64,000 bases of DNA from Circinella umbellata (lineage: Eukaryota; Mucoromycota; Mucoromycetes; Mucorales; Lichtheimiaceae), in the NCBI GenBank assembly GCA_025093555.1, contig JAIWNF010000033.1:310001-374000 (forward strand). Reading direction: 5' to 3'. The translations under genes and the position numbers were made by a program. Below the pieces are notes generated by a model, which saw nothing but the letters and a program-made list of their open reading frames with translations, was not told the origin of the DNA and did no database searches. Positions 11,825 to 23,219 of this stretch are shown piece after piece (within the stretch, counting starts at the first letter, position 1; each line of letters opens with the position of its first letter).

Positions 11825-14328
11825 TCATTTATATTGATATCTTTTATTTTTCTATTTCTATTTCTATTCTTCTTATTTTTTCCTTTTTGTAATATAGTTT
11901 TGAGCATTCGTTTTCTTTGTTTTGTTTTGTTTTGTTTTATTACATTTTTTATTATTACTTTGTATAGATACCCCAATTTTTCCTCCTATTTATTCATGTT
12001 TCATCTGTATTTTTTTTCTCTTTGATTTTAATTTTAGCATGTATAAAAGTCACTTGTACACTCAAGCTCGAGTTTGAAATTTGATGGCTGTGATATTTAT
12101 TCTAACATGGTTTTTGATAATGTAAATAGAAGATTATTTTTTTTTCTTTGTGGTCGAAATTCTCATGGTGATGCTGGTACAGAAATCAGAGCTTTCTAAC
12201 TTCACTTTTTATAACACCTTAACAATTTTTTTTATAAGTATGGAAAATCAATCCAAAATCGCAAGTTAAAATATAATAATAATACATTTGCTTAAAGATA
12301 AAGACAACAACAGTATACGTAACAGAAAAATAGTGTGGGAATCCTATATAAAGTTGATGCTATGTTGTATGACAACCATGATTCTATTTAAATCTTTATA
12401 TACTGTTGCTGTCGACTTTTTATATTCGCTATAAAACATCTTTCGTGGTACAGGTCTATCTAATGATCTGTCTTGATAGTTGTACTTTTTGCGGTTATAT
12501 TATTACCCTATAAGACAATTGGCAAGTTTTCAGAAAAGTAACTATGCGCATGTGGCCAATCAATTGTAATTTATGTAAAGAAACGTAGCGTACTTTTACG
12601 GCTCGGACGTAAATAACTGTCCACCTGATTCTACTTGATGTTAAAGGTTTAAAAACCGCGCGTATACATCCAAGATTAAGCTCATTGATGTATTTTGAGA
12701 AAAGATTGAGTATTTTTCGTAAAGCGAAAGCAGTTGAAAGAGGTCTTAATGTGTAATTTAACAGTTATGAGATAAATTATTGTTAAAGGGGAGTCCAAGA
12801 ACTTGCAGTACTTTTTTAGGCTGTCTAGCCACTTTCACTTTCTGTCAACAAATTAAGCAAATCAAGCAACATTTATAAATATTGAGATCAATACAACTGT
12901 AATCATCACATATCACTTTCTACTTTGGTCATACAAGGTGCCTGCATTACTTATGCTTATACATTTTCTTTACTAGCCACAGTATGGGGTTTCAGCTAGG
13001 GTAAATAAATAGAATATTTTTTGTTAACTAGTGTCGTTGGTTTTACGAGTCGACGAAGCCCTCTATATATAATAAACAAAAAACAATATCACTTTGTTAA
13101 GTAATAAATTGCTCTCAATACACCTCATAGCCCCAAGATACTGAATCAAAGTTGGCATGCAATTAAAAGAAATTTATATATATGTTGCTCAAACTATCAA
13201 CGCTATTATAAGCTTATTACAACATTGTCATTGGTCTGATAAGCTATCACTTTTCTCTTCTTGATTACTTTAATACCGACCACCTCTTACCACAAGAGAA
13301 TAATTATTTGTTATATTGATATCTTTTTTTTTTGTATTTCATTCTTTGTTTTAGCGCTGGTGGTTGTGCGGATAATAATGTCCTAACATTACTCTTTTAC
13401 ACAGTAAATTTCTATACGTACGTATGAGCTTAGCTTAGCATACAAAAAGCACTTAACTCGTCTTGAGTGTTTGGTGTCACACTGCAAAAACCCCGGATCT
13501 ATATGACAAGCTCTTTGAATTTCCCAGCTATATGTTTTCTTTTTTTTACTATCATATTCTAAATGCTTATATGACAAAAAAAAAAGACTAAAAAAAACGT
13601 GGGCATTTAACAAATATCCTATCGGTAGCTTATATAAACTTTCGTCTACAGATATTCTGCAATCGTTAAAACATGGCGGACATCTTTAGGAAAATTTTGA
13701 CAACAAAAGCTCTTTTGTGTCCTTATGCAAGATAGTCATAGGAGAATTTTATATGCATATACTAGTATTTTTTGATAGTAATAAAATTTGAATAAAAGAC
13801 ACACACTTTAATAAAATGCGAGATTTAATGGATATACTGCTTGGAAATATAAATGGATGTGCTCTGTGAAACCAAAAACCTTATTACTACTAAATGAAAT
13901 CTAGTTCTACTAAATATGATCTCCCACGACCAAAATAAGGGATCATATATCTTTGGGGTGGGAATTTTCATGAAAATGAATAAACACCAGATGACAGGTG
14001 AACTACTGGTACAGCCCGAAGACTTCGGATTTTTCCTTTTTGTAACACCGAGGTAAATACTCTAAGCATATGGGAAGTTAACTTAAAAGTAGATTGTGGT
14101 ATAATAACGATATTTTGGCAGTTTCTGTTTCGAATACGCAAGATAACATAATAACAGCAATATAACAGGAGCGTGGGTGTTATGGTGCAAACAGAGTTAA
14201 AGCTTATGCATAACAAACACATGCGTGATTCAAGATTCATTTATATACTCTGCAAGAAACTGATTTGCAATTATTTTACAGTTTCTTTTTTTTCATATTA
14301 ACTAATTATTATTATAGTTAAAAGCATT
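11825..14328. other. 2.5-kb intergenic region between CCH1 and the sugar transporter
   Basis: Mostly T-rich 3' flank of CCH1, then AT-rich sequence without a supported gene. It contains the degraded copy of the CCH1 3' end listed separately (about 13115-13335). Short open frames on the minus strand (13389-13613, 13968-14240) have no recognisable content. The transporter promoter should lie in the last few hundred bases. Confidence 0.5.
13115..13335 (+). pseudogene. degenerate duplicate of the CCH1 3' end
   Basis: This stretch aligns by eye, with many substitutions, to the last coding part and terminal intron of CCH1 (about 11615-11850). Shared anchors in the same order are CATAGCCCCAAGATA versus TATAGCCCCACGATA, TCAAAGTTGGC versus TCAAAATTGGC, TTACAACATTGTCATTGGTC versus TTACAACGTAGCCATTGGTC, GATAAGCTATCACTTTT versus GGTAAGTTATCATTTTC, then AATAATTATTT and TTATATTGATATCTTTT. 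The reading frame is destroyed and the donor GT has become AT. It looks like an old tandem duplication of the gene end that is decaying as noncoding DNA. Confidence 0.7.
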
Positions 14329-17300
14329 ATGAAATCATTAACACTGCTGACAATCACCATAGCAACCATGGGTGGGCTGCTGATGGGTTATGATGTTGGT
14401 GTTATCTCAGGTAACAATAACTACAGATGTTGTCTTTTTTTTAATACATATACACATACCTACACCTTCAAAAAAAATCAACAGTTGATAAACTTTTTAT
14501 GTAGGTGTATTAATTATGCCAACATTTGCACCTCATTTTGGAATGGAGGGAGACGCTCAATATCAATCGCAAGTCAAAGGAAATATTGTCAGCATGCTTC
14601 AAGCAGGATGCTGTATTGGTGGATTACTTATAAATCTTTTTGCTGGTAAATATTAAGTCTGGAGTATATTTCTTTGATTTAAATGTATTCTTAGAATGAT
14701 CTTGCAAAAAAATTATTACTAAACCTTATTTGGTTTTCTGGATGCCTCAATACATCGATAAATAAACATAGATCCGTTTGGTCGCAAGGCTGGTATTATG
14801 TTATCAGCAATAATTTTTATTGTCGGGAGTGTCGTTCAAGTGCTAGCACCTTCAGGTAAATTAATAAATAATTAAGCTAATCTATACAGAGCTTATAACG
14901 GATGTTTGATTTAGTTACAATCATATTGTACCTTCAGTATTCAATGCTAATTTTCAATTACTCTATTGAATAATACAAAATTAGTCGGAGCGATGATGGC
15001 AGGCAGATTTATTGGCGGAAGTAAGTAGTGTTAAAAGGTCTTCTAGAGTAGATCGATATAGTATGAGGCAGAAGGGCTGAACCCAACCTTGCGTTTACCA
15101 ATATATCAGCAAACTGCTGTTTGCCATTCGTCAGATTGAAAAACCTGTCAGTAAAATATGACTGACAAGGAAAATTAATTTTTTACACTTTTTTATATAC
15201 TTAATACAGTGGGTGTTGGTGGGTGTTCCAACATTGTACCTGTCTATATTGCTGAAATTGCGCCAAAAGAATTGAGGTTTGTTTGTTTGTTTTTTTATCT
15301 TTTGATAATCTGTATTATTGACTAACATGACAATACCATTAACAGGGGACGAATGGCAAATCTTTGGCAATTTATGGTCGTACTTGGCATTATGGTTTCC
15401 TATTGGTATTTTTTTTTTTTGTCTTTTTAATCTGAACAATATAGTTTATATATTATAATATAATAGTAGTACCTAAACACTCAGTATAATAATACGTTCT
15501 CCGTGTAGGGTCGATTATGCATGTCTTAAGCATATGCCGGAGAGCGATAAACAATGGAAAACCCCCCTGGGACTACAAATCGTTCCTGGTGGTATATTGC
15601 TTATCGGTATAGTATTCCTTCCAGAATCTCTACGCTGGCTTGCAAGCAGGTAATATATAAGCAGAAAAAAAAAGGAAGGGTAAAATAGATTAATAGTTTA
15701 CAAAAAAGGAATCCTGTAAGAATTTAGATTGATAACTAACGCCAATTTTCACGATAATATAACATACAGAGATCGTATCGACAAACTGACAACTACTCTA
15801 TCTCGCCTGCGAGGTCTGCCCGAGGATAATGAAAAAATTGTTCAGGAAGTGACTGAAATTCATGAATCTATTCTCGCAGAACGTGCTAGTAGGGCAAGCA
15901 AATGGTCTGAATTGCTTCAACCATCAAATATTCGACGTCTTATTATTGGCATAATGATCGGTGTATGTCAACAATGGACTGGTACAAATGCTATTGTATG
16001 TATACTACCAAAATAACTAGCAGCTGGGCTGGGTAAGCGGTAAAAAAGTACACTATATTAATAATTACTAATTAGCATTCTTACATCTCATTTAGAACTA
16101 CTATGCCCCTGATATGTTTCGCCAGATCGGCATCACAGGTGAAACGGTTGATATTCTTGCAACTGGCATTTATGGTAAGTTATTTTGATTATGATGTTGC
16201 TTAATAAGCCATTGACTTTAGTAGAATTACATATGTGCTCAGACTTATATCTTCCTTCTTTTAATTTATATACTGTTATTTTAGGTGTAGTGAAAGTCGT
16301 TTTTGTATTCATTTTCTTTTTCATGGTGGACCATAAATTCTTTGGCCGGCGAAATTCTCTCCTCACTGGCTCAATTGTTATGTGTATCTCATTTTATATT
16401 TTGGGCGGTCTTCTTAAACATATTGAAATAGAACAGGCTGCTGTTCCGCCAGGTGTAGAGCCACCTGTGGGAGGAAAAGGATACGCAGCAATGCTTATGC
16501 TTTTTATTTTTGCTATTGGGTAAATTATGCTTTTTTTCATTCTACTTTTTTTTTCTGACTGTTGATACTATTATTAACAAGCATAATGTGTTATTTCTTA
16601 GATACGAAATCTCTTGGGGTAATAATACCATAGATTATGAGCGTTGGAAAAAGAGCAATTCAAGTAAAAGATGAATTATTAACCAAACAATCTATCTACA
16701 GGTCCACTTGTATTTGTTATTTGCGCCGAAATTTATCCAACACGCATTCGAGCTATTTGCATGTCTATTACAATGGGTAAGAAAAAAACTAATAATGAAA
16801 TAATGTCACATATAACATGATATATCAGTTTTCTAACCAATGTTTTCTTATTTCACTCTGTATAACAGCAATCTTTTGGGTATATATTTATTTTTCAATC
16901 TTATTAACAGTAATAATACTTACTAAAATCATGCCTTTTACCTTATTTCTATTTAGGCCATGAATACTGTAATTGCAAAAGTGACACCACTAATGATTAC
17001 CAACTTAACTTACGGAACATACTTTTTCTTTGGAACTACAGTCTTTGCGATGACAATTTTTACTTGGTTATGTATGAAGTTATAATTTTAATTTTGTATT
17101 ATTCTGTTATGCAATTTTGACTTCTTCATGAGTCCCAACTAATTATTTTGATCAACGAATAGTCATTCCTGAAACTCGTAATCGTTCATTGGAGGATATG
17201 GAACCAGTAAGTTTTAAACACTTGTAAACGCACAATATTATATAGTATACATTTAAAAATATATAGCAAGGTAAACTGTTCTGACCTTATTATATTTAAC

Positions 17301-17517
17301 TATTCTATTCCAGATTTTCACAGGCCCTCTCATTGTTTTGAAGAATAAAAATGCCACGCGGGCCGGGATTGACAAAAACCAGGATGATAAAGTAACCACT
17401 CCTTCCAATGATGACGACAGTAGTGGCGATGTTGGTAGCAAAATTCAAGCAGATGCAGAACGAGGTCAAGTGGGCGAAAAGGCCGTGGTAACTCATCAAG
17501 AGAGAGTTGAAGTTTAA
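14329..17517 (+). CDS. MFS sugar (hexose) transporter
   Basis: Sugar porter of the major facilitator superfamily, expected to move hexoses across the plasma membrane. Sixteen exons are inferred, starting at 14329, 14505, 14772, 14985, 15209, 15346, 15510, 15770, 16096, 16285, 16602, 16701, 16869, about 16959, about 17162 and about 17315. The product is roughly 500 residues with about twelve membrane segments. Family signatures in order are GGLLMGYDVGVISG (helix 1), DPFGRKAG (loop 2-3), YIAEIAPKELRGRM (helix 4-5), PESLRWLAS (end of the first half), GVCQQWTGTNAI (helix 7), GPLVFVICAEIYPTRIRA (helix 10) and PETRNRSLEDME (C-terminal). The cytosolic tail is hydrophilic (DKNQDDKVTTPSNDDDSSG). Two exons are tiny, 17 nt at 16602-16618 and 11 nt at 16869-16879, and both are needed to keep conserved helices intact. 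Substrate cannot be read from the sequence. Confidence 0.92.
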
Positions 17518-18829
17518 AAGAAAAAAGGCAATAATGATAGTGTGTAAATATCTGTGATTGTAAAGATATAATCTATTAATAAATGTACATTTATATAAAA
17601 CTTTTGTTATATTTAACTATTATAAAATTCTACTGAGCAAGGAATTAACTTTAATATAATACTTCTTACAGTAAAAATGTGGTTTGTCGTAAAAATGCCT
17701 CAACACCGATAATAAACCATTATGTCTAATAACGCTAATATTATTAGCTTTTTTAAGAATTTGAAATGACTGGTTGCACTGATCTTATCAAAAGGTATGC
17801 ATTTAAGCTTTTTTTTTCCTGCTTAGCATACCTTTCTCCGTCTTTCCTTAACCCTCCGTGTATGTAAGCATTTAATAAAAAGAAATTGAAAAAATACTTA
17901 TATCGAATTATACGAATAGATCATACTTCTTAATATTCTATTACACAATGTGAATGTATGGAATCCACTGTCCTGAAGTCCTCTTAATAATAGAAACATT
18001 TTCTGACTAGCTGGACCTTTGAATATATAAGGCAATTATGCTACCTATGTACCGGCTTTTCGGTTATGGTACCTGAGAGACTTTGGTATTTGGAAACTAA
18101 ATCTTGAATGGAATGGGTGCTCCGAAGTCGATTGCGCTCAATTACTCCTCATTATAATGTTCTCAAAGGATTCAGGAATCAAATTTTCACTTTTCGCTGA
18201 TGGTTCTATTATGCTTGATATTTAACCTTACTTTGTAAGATAATGCTCTCTTAGATGAGTTAACACCATATACTTAATAGACTCGGTGCATAAATTACTA
18301 AAATAAGACTGATCATGACGGAATTCCTGAACTGACAAAACAAAAAGTCCCATCAGTAATCTTATGTCGTGTTTTTTTCAATGGTGACCGTGTTGATTAT
18401 ATTATGTCGATGAAAAAAACAGGTTTGTATTGTATTAAAACCCCATTTATATATATTAATCACATATCCTTTTATTTCAGTTCTTGGTAAATTGCAAAAA
18501 TAGTGGTACTTTCAAGTACTAGTTTAAAGACGCCAAGTCGTCTATTTTTTCTATCGACTTATATGACGTTTACATATATCCCATCTATGATAACAGTAAT
18601 ATGACAACATTTTGCTTTATTTTGTCAATATTTACTTTTGGTATAATTTAGTTGCAAGTAATTTGAAAAACTTAAGTGCTTTTAGTAGCAATATATCAAA
18701 ATAAAGAAGAAAGATTATGTAAAGGACGGAAAAGGAAGTGGTTTTATAATAAACAAAATCTACTATCTAATAAAGACAGGTGTACCGACAACAAAATTAT
18801 ATTTTTCTACTGCGCCTTCTTTGACTCTT
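17518..18829. other. intergenic region, no gene seen
   Basis: AT-rich. It begins with the transporter 3' flank (AATAAA-like words near 17575) and ends with the 3' flank of the minus-strand secreted-protein gene. I see no supported coding, RNA or repeat feature. Confidence 0.5.
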
Positions 18830-19213
18830 TCACTGGTAGCCTTTGCCTTCGTGATCGTTCTCCTGTCTGTGTTCGTCATAACCTTTTTTATGGTAGCCAC
18901 CTTGTCCATTATAGCGCCCTTGTCCTTCAACTATATTTCTGCTTTCACACGAGGCTGATCCATTGTATTTGATACAGCATTCGGTAAATTGATTCCAGTT
19001 GGATTCATCGCTGAAGTTACATTTGCCAGAAGCAGCCTCAATAACACCTGACGTTTCAGTACAACATTGGGTGATGGTGAGCGACTTTGCAATACATTCA
19101 CAGTTGTTAATATGGATCTCTTTTGGTGGCTGCTGCTGTGCGTAATAATACGGACTAGCATTAGATAATCCACAAATCGCAGCGATAAAAAGCGTTATGG
19201 TATATGTTCTCAT
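18830..19213 (-). CDS. small secreted cysteine-rich protein
   Basis: A single-exon 127-residue protein I cannot assign to a known family. Residues 1-19 form a classic signal peptide (MRTYTITLFIAAICGLSNA) with cleavage likely just before SPYYY. The mature chain has eight cysteines spaced CxC-x9-CC-x13-C-x13-CC-x8-C, which suggests four disulfides. The tail is rich in Gly, Tyr, His and charged residues (GQGRYNGQGGYHKKGYDEHR). Two CC pairs and eight cysteines recall hydrophobins, but the hydrophobin order (C, CC, C, C, CC, C) does not fit and the chain is hydrophilic. A wall-associated or effector-like role is only a guess. Confidence 0.8.
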   Translation of the reverse strand: MRTYTITLFIAAICGLSNASPYYYAQQQPPKEIHINNCECIAKSLTITQCCTETSGVIEAASGKCNFSDESNWNQFTECCIKYNGSASCESRNIVEGQGRYNGQGGYHKKGYDEHRQENDHEGKGYQ

Positions 19214-20882
19214 TTGTTAGGTTTCTTTGAGAATATACCAAAAAAAAAAGTGCAGAAAATATTTATTGCCGTTTTTATTTGTCCGTTTTATATATCAAAT
19301 GATTTTACCAAAAAAAAATGCTGTTGATTCTGTTGATTTTTTTTATTCACCCTTTATCCATCATGTGATACCATATTGCGAATAAATAAATGAAAAACCT
19401 AAAAGACTCCTAAGAAAATTAATTATATCACCTCTCTCTACTTGACATTGCTAGAATGGTTATCCTTTAACTTTGGTACATAGAACACCCGTGCTTTACT
19501 TTTTTATGTTCTGTGATACAGCAGCATACTTATTGGCTCACTTTTTTTTTTTGCTTGATTTAACATCGTATATCTAAACGTAACTAACCCTTTTTTAATT
19601 CATAAAATATAAATGTCCCCATACTACTAGTAAATAATCATAATAATTACTTGCTCAAGAGGATTATGTTTAGTAGCAAGCAAACTATTGTTTGACAAAA
19701 ACTATAATAGCTACAATAAGGGTGTCAGGAATGTTGGATAAATTGATTACATATTAGCTTCTATATAACTTGGATAAAACAATACTGTGGTCTTCTGTAC
19801 TAAACTTAACAATGCTACGAATGCTCAAATAAAAAAGCCCTAATTTAAAACAATCTACTTTTGGTAATACATTACATTTCTGCTCTTTACAGAAACCTAC
19901 AGAAACCTGATATAATAATATGTTATCAGCGTTACACAACAATAATTGGCTAGCCCCCTTTTACATACCATCCAATTGAAAGAAGGAGCACTATATTATA
20001 CCAAATGATTATCTACATAATAGACTCTATGTAACTCTACATAGTACACCTAAAATAAATGAGAAAGTAGATATTAATTATGGATGGTGGTTAAAAACAT
20101 TGATAATTTTGACAATGCTTGCTATATTTATACTATTAATTATACATATATATTTTTTAGACATGATAACTAACCCACATTATCATAGTTTTTTTACTTA
20201 GAGATTGGGAATAGAAAGTCATGTCTAACAAAGAAATTGGCGCTGTACAAAAACTGAATTCAACCTTTTTTTTTGGACTAATCAGATGAGCTGTCAGAAA
20301 AATTTTCAGAGATACGGTATGAATATAAATTTGTCTCCTAGCAATATTTCTGATTTTGGCTTTCATTTATAAGACTTCTCCATATATTAACTAAGCATAC
20401 GACGACCATCTTTATGTTCAGCTACTAGACTACCAACCCGTAAATTATTATGGTTGCTCTTTCTCTACATAAAAACGCAAGAGTTCTATTATTACTGGTA
20501 ATATGTGTCATTTTATGAACCTGTGCACTAATTAGGATCACTAGTACGCAAGAAAAACAGAAATAGTTCTGGTCATATTGGTGTCATATGCTTCATATGG
20601 CTATGAGTCTAAAGAGCTACTGGCGGAAAGATGAAAATGGCACGCAGAAAACAGAACAGTCAGATAGTATAATAAAGAAAAGCTAACAATATCGTAGATG
20701 ATACAAATTACCGGAACTCGAATTTTGAAGTTCTATACCTTTATGAAATTGCTTACGAGAAAGGAATTGCTGACGCCCCGATTCCCCACACTTTCCCACG
20801 ACGATTGCTTGTGTGGTCTTTTAACTTTTGCATTTTTCCTACTTCTTCTTTGCTTCAACCCCTGTTTAAACTTTATTACACA
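19214..20882. other. intergenic region, no gene seen
   Basis: About 1.7 kb of AT-rich sequence between the start of the secreted protein (minus strand) and the start of the dehydrogenase (plus strand), so it must hold both promoters. Open frames at 19754-19942, 20157-20366 and 20698-20982 lack recognisable content; the last overlaps the first dehydrogenase exon in another frame. Confidence 0.5.
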
Positions 20883-22390
20883 ATGCTCCGTACAGCCATC
20901 CGATCGCACGCAAATTTGTCTCTTCAAACTGCTCAGGTACAATAATTATCACGTTGACGCTATCAGTTTCTTGAAATACTAATATATGCATAATATATAC
21001 ATATTATATTTATTTATTTTTCTTTTCAGATCTCGAAGCGTTTTATGAGCGCTCCTGCCGCTGTAAGTTTATTCTAGCTTTCATTTTGAGTCATATACGT
21101 TTCATTTTTAAAACATGTACGAGTAAATTAACATTTTTCCACATTAAAAGAACATTGGCCACATTAAGCGTGTTGGTGTTATTGGTTCTGGTCAAATGGG
21201 TTTGGGCATTGCTTACGTTGCAGCCAACGTTTCGCGTCTGCCTGTCACATTGATGGATATTAGCAAGGAACAAACCGATAAGGGGCTTAAATTTATGGGT
21301 AAGTTAATTATCGAATAATATATAAAACACGAGAAAAAAACAAAGGAGAAAAAAAGAAATCATTGAACTGTTATCTCACTCAATTAAATTATATACAGAC
21401 CGTCTCCTCGAAAAGGATGTGGCAAAGGAAAAGATTACTGCCGAACATGCTAAGGGTACCCGAGAACTGGTTACTGCCGCAAACTCGTTGTCAGCTTTAT
21501 CCGATGTTGACATTGTTATTGAAGCTGCCTCTGAAAATTTGAACATCAAGAGCGCTATTTTCCGTGATTTGGATGCTATTTGTAAATCAGATGCCATTCT
21601 TGCCACCAATACTAGCAGTATCAGCATTACAAAGATTGCTGCTGCCACTAAAAAGGCTGAACAGGTAATATAAATAAAATGAGGGGGATAATGATAATGT
21701 TAAAATAAAATGGGTGACACGAACCGTATGCAGATAGAATATAAAGGAGAGAAAAAGTTAATTGTCTTTTATTGCATTATATATTTAAATATAGGTTATT
21801 GGTATGCACTTTATGAACCCTGTGCCTGTAATGAAGCTGGTTGAAGTTATTCCAGGTCTTGCTACAGCTGATAATGTTCTTCAGGATACTCTTGCACTTG
21901 CCCAGGCAATGGGCAAGACTACTACTGTTGCTCAAGATATTCCTGGGTTTGTCGCTAACCGTTTGTTGATGCCTTACATTAATGAAGCCGTTATGCTTTT
22001 GGAAGGTGTAAGTTAGGAAAAAAAGAGAAGGGGTTGATGTGTTTAGCAAAAGAAAGAGGGGGACCAATATATGAAGAAGAAAAGGGGGTGATTATTAATT
22101 CAGTTAATTGTTTACTCAATAATAAATCAAAAAATTGTACTTATATGATATAGGGCGTTGCCAGCGCAAAAGATATTGACACCACCATGAAATTGGGTAC
22201 CAATATGCCCATGGGTCCGTTGACTTTGGCTGATTTTATTGGTCTTGATACCTGTTTGGCTATTCAAAAGGTTCTCCATGAAAACACTGGTGATTCCAAG
22301 TATCGTCCTAGTGTCCTTTTGCAAAAGTATGTCGATGCTGGCTGGTACGGCAAGAAAAGCGGACGAGGTTTTTACTCGTATAACAAATAG
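20883..22390 (+). CDS. 3-hydroxyacyl-CoA dehydrogenase, mitochondrial
   Basis: NAD-dependent oxidation of L-3-hydroxyacyl-CoA (or 3-hydroxybutyryl-CoA) to the 3-keto form in fatty-acid beta-oxidation. Six exons (20883-20936, 21030-21062, 21151-21298, 21399-21664, 21795-22007, 22154-22390) encode 316 residues, the normal size for the stand-alone HADH/HBD family. The start gives [18 protein letters not shown] and then KRFMSAPAA, an Arg/Ser-rich presequence typical of mitochondrial import. The dinucleotide fold follows with [17 protein letters not shown], then [34 protein letters not shown] (catalytic His region), [10 protein letters not shown] and the C-terminal [15 protein letters not shown]. 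The C-terminus SYNK carries no peroxisomal signal. A bacterial-style 3-hydroxybutyryl-CoA dehydrogenase reading is equally compatible. Confidence 0.93.
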
Positions 22391-22587
22391 AGTTATTTTG
22401 TAATAATAGTAATAATAATAAAAAGAAAATGCGTGATGTTTATTATATCATTGTTGTCATGCATGGTAGAAGCTTCCTTTTTTTGTTCTGTATCATTACT
22501 AGTTAAACCAGTTCTTTATGATAATATATTCTCATGGTTACTATTAAGTTGATATTGCTATATCTGTTATAAAACGTATAATTAAAT

Positions 22588-22621
<34 letters not shown>

Positions 22622-23219
22622 CTTTATATTATTAAGGAGACCAATTGTGTTGCTTTGGAAACACTGACAGTTTAATAAGAGGCTAATTTAATTGATGTAG
22701 AAAAAAAGACAGAGTGATAATGTGTCCCTGAAAAAAAATGATGAAATGTCCTTATAACAAATAGTGTTGGCTGCATTTGATATTGTATACATAAAACCTT
22801 AATAAATAAATAATATTAAACAACTCTCATCATCGAAATAACAATAATAATAATAATAATATAATGGCTTTGCAAGGGGTGAAAAGGCTGGATTCATAAC
22901 AAAAAACTGAGGAGTGTGTGCATGATAGAGAGATGTAAATACTATTTATTCGGTGGTGTCACCTGATGCCAATTGATCGTCCGCGAAAGGGGTTATTCTA
23001 GTCTGTCGTCCCCCTTTTTTTTCGCCTTCCCCCTCTCTCTCTTTCTTTACCTAACTTTTTCTTCCCCTTAATATTTTATTACGACCTTCTTTTCCTTTTT
23101 TTAACTATAACCTCGTCTTCTATTACACGACGAATTTTACATATACAAACACACACCGTTCTTTTTTTTGTTTTTGATTTTTGTAAACGTTGCTCTCCAT
23201 TACAACTACACAAACACTG
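22391..23219. other. intergenic region with GA repeat and pyrimidine-rich leader
   Basis: The dehydrogenase 3' flank is followed by a (GA)15 microsatellite at about 22590-22619, an ATA/AAT trinucleotide run near 22840-22860, and a strongly pyrimidine-rich stretch (about 23000-23190) directly before the start of the RRM-Pumilio gene. The pyrimidine stretch is probably its core promoter and leader. Confidence 0.6.
22590..22619. repeat. (GA)15 microsatellite
   Basis: Uninterrupted GA dinucleotide repeat of about 30 bases in the spacer between the dehydrogenase and the RRM-Pumilio gene. Probably length-polymorphic. Confidence 0.95.

Noticed and set aside
17844..17852. TTCCTTAAC, a U12 branch-site match
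   Set aside because: Intergenic, with no U12 donor upstream and no flanking exons; a chance match in AT/pyrimidine-rich sequence.
18464..18473. A second ATATCCTTTT, the U12 AT-AC donor sequence
   Set aside because: It lies in intergenic DNA with no coding exon before it and no TCCTTAAC branch site downstream at intron distance.
18830..19213. Hydrophobin
   Set aside because: Cysteine order CxC, CC, C, CC, C differs from the hydrophobin pattern and the mature chain is hydrophilic.
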